Shown: piece by piece, positions 58,215 to 64,000 of the stretch
Numbering within the stretch: the first letter of the stretch is position 1
Layout of the letters: every line of letters begins with the position of its first letter
From: Entoloma clypeatum
Lineage: Eukaryota > Basidiomycota > Agaricomycetes > Agaricales > Entolomataceae
Assembly (NCBI GenBank): GCA_963565915.1
Contig: OY751493.1
Coordinates: 3,720,001-3,784,000, forward strand
Direction of reading: 5' to 3'
DNA length: 64,000 nucleotides
Notes under the pieces: generated by a model
Databases searched by the model: none
What the model was told of the DNA's origin: nothing
The model's input: the letters and a program-made list of their open reading frames with translations, nothing else
Position numbers and translations under genes: made by a program

Positions 58215-60065
58215 TTTGCCCCTCATCTGCATCGACACCCCCAAAAAGCATTGTATCACGCAAAAACCGACTGTATCGAATTTATCCTGGACTGGTGACG
58301 CTGTTTTGATTTATGACACACGGACTCTCGCATTATTCTCTATATTACGCATCTCACGCACGCTCCCCATTCCTACCACGCAGCTTCATATTGTCATTTT
58401 GGACGACGCTTCAAGGCTCCTGCGTCAGCGACGCACTCCATGTCCTTTCCCTGCCGACTGTACCCCTCCAGTGGGCTCTTCCGGTGCTTGATGCCATGAG
58501 GTTCCGGCCTGGGGTCACCTCTCTGCTCGCACCGGCGCACGTCGAAGAACACCGATGATTTGACGAAGACGATGGACACCCGGATTTCCGGTTGATGCTT
58601 CTTCACGCGGACACGACACTGACACAAGACCAACGGCAGAGCTTGAGGCGCAGACCTCCGCCTCTTAGCGAGGCGTGAGTGCGTACCTCGCCTGCTGTTC
58701 GGCGCATTCTTGTACTTCACCCTTTTTTCAACCCCCGTCGTTTCGTCCCGGCTGCATCCCACTTCCCAGACACGCCATCAACATGCTTGAGGCGACGACC
58801 ACTTAATTGTGGTTCCGTACCTCGCTGTGCCGACACACTGGCGTCAAAACTCGTCATCTCGCTCGACTCTTCGCCTCCACCCAACATGGATGCCAAATTA
58901 GCCTTTGGACCCAAGTGTCTATCAAGTGATGCTTGTTGCGTTATCATTCACGCATCGCAATGTTTTTTTTATTGATCACTGAATTATTTCCTGTACATGA
59001 CATTACCACCCCGCGCCATCTACTATCCGCCTTCCATCCTTCCTCTGTCAAAACGTGGCACTTGATCACTGCCATACTCGCGACGACACTCCGCTTACCC
59101 GCCTATCATCTCGCTGTCTCGTTTTTTTTTTGCGTTCCCCTCACATCTTATTTCTTTCCCTCGGCGACCTAGTTCGCCGGGAACGGCCTCCACCGCTCCG
59201 GACATTGCATGTCTGTGCGAGCACATGATAATGGCCCCACAGACCCTCTCGGCTGTAGAAGAATAGGAATGGTGCGGCTTTGGGCGGCCTCGATTGCTGA
59301 AACGACTAATGTCTCATGGATTACGGATTACACTCGATTCCTCCTCCCCGCGTAGCAAGCCTCTCGCTCGATTCCACTGCACCCTTGCGCCTGCCGCCCT
59401 CGCCCTCTCTGTTCCACGTCATGGCTAGTCCATTGTCGTCGTGCCAGTTGTGCTGAGTTGACGGCCTGCCCGACGCTGCGTGTCTTTTCGAGTTGATACT
59501 TCATGATCGGCGACGAGTAATATGTTGGAAGTAGCTTGACGCTTTCCGGCGTGATCGCGAGTCGATCGGCCTGGACCTTCCCCCCCCCCCCCCCACACAC
59601 ACACATCCATCGCGACACCGTGTCCCTCACGTCTCGGTATGCCCCTCATGCCCCAATCCCCCCGCTTCCTCCAGCTGTAAGTCTGTTGAGCTATTATCAC
59701 CGTGCCCGTTCGCCAGCGCAGTACTCACGTCGATGGCCTTTTTGCACTTGTAGGTACTACCATCTTGATTTGTTGTTATCTCCATCCTACCTCACCCCCC
59801 CAGTATCTACTCATCCGAGCGTTTCACGTATATTCTCTACACTGTTCATTGTAGTAGGATTTCTGTGTTATCTTACGAACGCAATGAGACGACTCCTCTT
59901 CTATGACTTGATTATCGATGAGGTATTCTGAGTCAGATAAAAGAAATCAGATGACCCCGGAGATGTGCTTTGGTCCTAAATCGGCCCAGACCAGCAAGTC
60001 AAATAACCTTAGACAGTGACAGTGCCAAGTTATTGTAATTGCGCTCGATAATTCTTCAGTGCAAC
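58215..60065. other. 1.85 kb without a recognised gene
   Basis: Between bHLH gene 2 and the tubulin chaperone A gene. ORFs up to 130 codons occur on both strands without known motifs. A run of about 15 C followed by AC repeats lies at 59580-59605. The first part is probably the bHLH 3' untranslated region; the rest I cannot assign. Confidence 0.35.
59580..59605. repeat. poly-C / AC tract
   Basis: About 15 consecutive C followed by five AC units. Homopolymer length here is prone to assembly error. Confidence 0.7.
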
Positions 60066-60571
60066 ATGGATGACATCGCTACCATTCGTCAAAAACTCAA
60101 GATTAAGGCTGGGGTTGTTAAACGGTGCATCTCACTGCGGACATTTTAACGAGCTACGAGGGCCAACGTTTTCATTGTCGTCGTCAGACTCGATAAGGAA
60201 CACTCGTTGTACAAGAAAGAAGCGGAAGAGCAGCAGAAGAAGCTGGACAAGTTCGTAGCGGACGGTGCAGAGGACTGGGACATCGGTAACGCGGTAGGTT
60301 CGCTTGCTTTTGATCGGGGACCCGAGCTGACGTTTTTTGTAAGAGGAGGATGTTGGATGAATCGCACAGGATGATCACCGACTCTGCTAATCGACTTGGG
60401 AAGGCGGCGGGAGAGTTGAGGGATCTTGTGGTATGTTATGTCCGTTACGGCTGCAATTGAAACGTTTTTTTATTAACGGATAATAAGGTGGAGGGTAAGA
60501 AGAGATCCGAGCTGGCGGCAGACGATGCGCTTATGAAGGCGGAAGAGATATTGGAAGAAACGAGTGCGTAA
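60066..60571 (+). CDS. TBCA: tubulin-binding cofactor A
   Basis: A small all-helical chaperone (Rbl2 in yeast) that captures beta-tubulin during tubulin folding. Four exons give about 115 residues: MDDIATIRQKLKIKAGVVKR, then LDKEHSLYKKEAEEQQKKLD, KFVADGAEDWDIGNA, RRMLDESHRMITDSANRLGK, AAGELRDLVVEGKKRSELAA and DDALMKAEEILEETSA. The DWDI block and the MLDES/MITDS helix are typical of the family. Intron positions are near 60126-60189, 60295-60341 and 60431-60487, all GT-AG. The stop is at 60569-60571. RidA follows on the same strand 155 bp downstream. Confidence 0.88.
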
Positions 60572-60725
60572 AAAGAAACGCCAGATGGATCATTGGGGTA
60601 TCATGCTGGCTTCATTTCGGAGTTCTTTGGTGGACATCCATCTGCCCTGTACGTAAAAGATTCGCTTAGAAAACCATGGTCTCTGAGCCACGTCAAAGCC
60701 GATATCTCCCCCACTCGGAGTCAGA

Positions 60726-61448
60726 ATGCTTTCAAGGACAAGTTGTCTGGTTTATAACCGCACTCTCCAAAACTTTTCTGTCAGGACCATTCTGCCCAGA
60801 ACGCTTCCAGCGACAAGATACCTCCACATTACGCGCCCTGCCATGTCGAAAGTAGAGACCCACAGCAGCCTCACCCTCGTCTCCTCTGCCAGCAAGTCCC
60901 AGCCGCGAGCTTGTTCATCTGATAAGATCATTGACATTTCTTGGAATGCTTTTTGCAGACGCGCCTGCAGCCATCGGCCCTTACTCGCAAGCCGTCAAAG
61001 TTGGCGATCTTCTGTTCCTGTCGGGATGCATCCCTTTCAGCGCGAAGGGTGAGATGGTCGGCGAAGGCGACGTCAAAGCACAAACTCTCCAGGCCCTGGC
61101 CAACCTCAAGGCTGTCGTGGAAGCCGGCGGTTCCGAGCTTGGAAAGATTGTGAAGACCACGGTGAGTTTGCCTCATCTGCGAGAAGGAGCATTGTCAACC
61201 CATCGACTTTTTTTTATGCGGCGGGTACATAGGTGTTCCTCAAGTCGATGAACGACTTTGCGACTGTAAATGCCGTATACGCTGAATTCTTTGGGAACCA
61301 TAGACCTGCAAGGTCGGCTGTAGAAGTTGCAAGGCTCCCTAAGGATGTTCTTGTTGAGGTAGAAGCCATTGCTAGGTGCGTAAAGACTCATACATGGTGT
61401 GGTGTGCCAAAACTTACTGTGGGCTGGGTTGTTTACAGCCTTGTATAA
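60726..61448 (+). CDS. MMF1: mitochondrial RidA/YjgF-family enamine/imine deaminase
   Basis: A RidA-family protein (Mmf1/Hmf1 in yeast) that hydrolyses reactive imines formed by PLP enzymes and protects branched-chain amino-acid synthesis. The N-terminus ([20 protein letters not shown]) is Arg/Ser/Leu-rich without acids for about 40 residues, as in a mitochondrial presequence; the internal MSKVETHS would start a cytosolic form. The core has [75 protein letters not shown] and [20 protein letters not shown]. The active-site arginine (RPARS) and the Ile-Gly-Pro-Tyr-Ser loop are present. The last intron restores EVEAIASLV with the stop at 61446-61448. Three introns; convergent with the proteasome gene. 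Confidence 0.88.
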
Positions 61449-61544
61449 ACATCATCGAATATCCCGCTAACATGGAAGCAATGTACGATAGCGTTGTCCA
61501 GAGCAGTGAAATCAAATGCATTCCAAAATCTACAAATACAAGCC

Positions 61545-62601
61545 TCACATCGCCTCAATGACTTCCTTCAATCTCGTCTCGTCTAGAATCTCAAATCCCC
61601 CCTTTGTCACCTGAACATATCATCCGTTAGTATATGGACTGAGAAACGCGCCAACCTGATGTACCTGAGCTAACTGAACGTTGTGCTGGTCCAATTTCTC
61701 TTCCATGACTTGCTTCAATACCCGTAGAGTCAATATTTGGGCTTCCCGGACGGTCATTTGCTAAGAGACATTGATGATCAGTCTTCGAGTACACAATGTA
61801 TAGAAGGAAGAAACCTTGTGCCATTTATCTTGTAATTCGCTTTGTGCTGCCTCTGAACCCGAGCCGATCGCTTTCGCCTCGTACCTCACAAATGTGCCAG
61901 AAGGATCGGTATGATATCTTAGCGGGATCATCAGTGTTACATTGCACAGAGGATTGACACGTCCATACGCACAGCTGCGGGCCCAGCTCGTCAATTCCAG
62001 CGATCAGCAGCGCCACTCCAAATGGTCGGCTCATCATCGCCTCCTCATCGTGTACACTCTCTCCGAACCGCAGAGCAAGATCACAGACAGCCTGTGTTAC
62101 GCTCTCCACCTTTATCTTCTCGTCGTAAGTGAATGAATGATTTTGGGCCGTGACGCGAGCATGGTCGATCATCGTGCGTGCATCCGCGGTCAATCCAGAC
62201 ATCGCGCAGCCTAGGTGGGTGTCGATCTCCATTATTTTCTCGATAGAACTTGATTCCAGGAGGGGAGATTGAACACGTTTTTCGACACCGAGCACGACAC
62301 CCTCGGGGGTACGGATGCCAACCGTCGTTGAGCCTAACTGCGTTTTGTTGATCTGTGAGTGGCATGAGGAGATGACGGAGATGAAGATGGATGCACTTTA
62401 ATAGCTTCGATGGCATATTCGACTGTGAGAGACAAGAGTGAAATGAGATCCTGGCGTACACTGGACGCTACATACCTTGAAATAGGCGTCCTTCAGGAGA
62501 GAAAGTGTTGACACCTCGATCTGCAACGAGAATGAACAATCCAAGCTACTTTTATTATAATCGTCCCTTTACGCACCGTATTCTGAACGCGTCAAAAACA
62601 T
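61545..62601 (-). CDS. PUP2: 20S proteasome subunit alpha 5
   Basis: An alpha-ring subunit of the 20S proteasome core. [20 protein letters not shown] continues as [19 protein letters not shown], the alpha-subunit N-terminal signature, over introns near 62510 and 62420. Then [98 protein letters not shown] and [14 protein letters not shown]. It ends [22 protein letters not shown], with the stop at 61545-61547. Alpha subunits are not catalytic; they gate the pore and bind regulators. Length is about 245 residues. It is head-to-head with the inositol monophosphatase gene, 121 bp apart. Confidence 0.92.
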
Positions 62602-62722
62602 GTCTGTGTGAGAGTATTGAGCAGAGATTCCACAAAGTGTGATGATCGAAATCCACTCGACGCGCGTTCTGTTGCCGTGAGAACTCACCAGGCAATCTAA
62701 TCTCTCTTGATAACGGCCCACC
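62602..62722. promoter_or_regulatory. divergent promoter PUP2/IMPase
   Basis: 121 bp between the two divergent start codons, which must be shared by both promoters. I see neither a TATA box nor a clear proteasome-associated control element. Confidence 0.4.
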
Positions 62723-64000
62723 ATGTCCACCCTCGAGCTCCAGTCAATTTTGACATTTACGGTCAAAGTTGCCAAGACTGCAGGAAAGATCATTCTTGAA
62801 GGATCCGAGGCGATACAATCAGCCAAAGACTCCGATGTCAACGAAAAGAAAAATTCAGTGGACCTCGTCACTGAGTACGATGTAAAAGTAGAGGAGTTCG
62901 TTCAGAAGGAGCTTCAAGAACAGTACCCAACATTCAAGTTGTGAGTCGGGGACAGCGAAATCTCATTCCTGCTCTGATGCTACAATGAAGTATCGGGGAG
63001 GAGTCGTATTCCGCTGGCGCGCGTCCCCCGTTGACGGATGAACCCACCTTTTGTGTGGATCCAATCGGTACTGGAGTGGCATTGAGCAGATTCTTTTCAT
63101 CTGACATCCTTTTGGGATACTAGATGGGACTACCAATTTCATTCACGGGTTTCCCTTCGTCTGCATCTCGCTAGGGTTGATTTACAAAAAGCGTCCAGTC
63201 CTTGGTGTCATTTACAATCCCTTTCTAGACCACCTGGTTTGTCTTCAACATATTTTATCAAGTTCGGGCTGATACGGACGTCATAAAACAGTACACAGGA
63301 ATAAAAGAACAAGGATCCTACCTCACTCGTGGCGCGGGTGTACCTCTCAAGCTTCCTCTTTCTGCTACACCGAAGCCATTGCCTTCTCTTTCCCAAGCAG
63401 TGATCGGTTGGTTCATCATCTCGCTTGCACGAACCGACTTCTCAAGGCCAGCCTGCCAGCCGTCGAATGGGGCTCTGACCGCTGCGAGAGAACGATAACA
63501 TCCAAATCCACCAGTTTCGGTCGTCTTGCGGGAAATCCTACACAAGGTGTCGCTGGTGGTAAAATGGCCCATTCTCTTCGGTCGATGGGGAGTGCAGCGC
63601 TCAATTTCGGCATGGTTGCCCAAGGTGGATTGGATCTCTATTGGTGTGTTCTCGTTCTTGTCATGAGTCCAGGTGGCAGATAATTAGACTTGACCAGGGA
63701 AATAGGATGCTGGCCATGGGATGTATGTGCGGGAATAGTAATTGCCGAGGAAGCTGGAGGTCTGGTGACTGGCTCGCATGATGTATTCGCCGCTACCGCG
63801 CCAACGGATGAGTTTGGCGAAGTAACCGAAGAGATCCTGACAGGCAGGAAATATGTCGTCGTCCGAGGCATTTCTCCAGATGCTGTTGGTGCACCCGGTA
63901 CTTCAGGGCTTTGAAACACGCTGACATGTCATATTCCATCTAGGGCGAGGCCAAAATTGAGGCTCAAAAGCGGATAATTAAAGAATTCTATGAAAGCGTG
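62723..64000 (+). CDS. inositol monophosphatase family protein (3' end outside window)
   Basis: A Mg-dependent phosphatase of the IMPase family, which releases inositol or a related product from its monophosphate. From the ATG at 62723: [59 protein letters not shown], then across introns [40 protein letters not shown] and [17 protein letters not shown]. The metal-binding E-E and D-P-I-D-G-T motifs are intact, and the second metal motif is [19 protein letters not shown]. Further on is [11 protein letters not shown]. The frame is still open at the window end ([18 protein letters not shown]), so the last exon is incomplete here. Substrate cannot be told from the sequence; fungal qutG/quinate-type relatives also exist. 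Confidence 0.85.

Overview
The window is nuclear DNA of a filamentous basidiomycete, most likely a mushroom-forming agaricomycete. Genes are dense and on both strands, and nearly all are cut by many 45-70 nt introns. Several proteins resemble families I know mainly from that group: a small single-dsRBD protein, a four-helix MWCDNCC-type membrane protein, paired bHLH factors and a tandem homeodomain protein. I saw no ribosomal RNA, convincing tRNA, transposon or CRISPR array. Most genes are conserved housekeeping loci. Joined exons and introns were worked out by eye, so intron edges are predictions.

Layout. 0-11 kb: a mini dsRNA-binding protein, a small membrane protein, the splicing pseudo-deubiquitinase SAD1/USP39 (-) head-to-head with RSM22 (+), mitoribosomal uL1m/MRPL1 (-), a 1.6 kb gap, mitoribosomal mL40 (+), and COP9 signalosome subunit 2 (-). 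11-25 kb: the PtdIns3P 5-kinase FAB1 (+) facing a very long TAF2 gene (-) whose C-terminus carries three bromodomains. 25-32 kb: LTV1, a HET-C family secreted protein with a Gly/Tyr/Gln-rich tail, and MED11 (all +). 32-42 kb: a triple-homeodomain factor, pantothenate kinase, gamma-COP (SEC21) and casein kinase 1 (all -). 42-50 kb: a chitin synthase (+) and a 1221-residue disordered protein of unknown function (-). 50-60 kb: two related bHLH regulators flanking a four-helix membrane protein, with long non-coding stretches. 60-64 kb: tubulin chaperone A, a mitochondrial RidA protein, proteasome subunit alpha 5 (-), and an inositol monophosphatase that runs off the right edge.

Themes. Three mitochondrial-translation genes (RSM22, MRPL1, MRPL40) lie within 6 kb. 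Head-to-head pairs with very short shared promoters recur: SAD1/RSM22 at 66 bp, TAF2/LTV1 at about 104 bp, PUP2/IMPase at 121 bp. Splicing has unusual features: probable GC-AG introns in SAD1, CSN2 and the chitin synthase, a possible AT-AG intron in TAF2, first coding exons of 5-7 nt in three genes, and a NAGNAG acceptor.

The observations I rate highest are the TAF2-bromodomain fusion, the triple homeodomain protein with introns at the same codon in each repeat, and the non-canonical introns.
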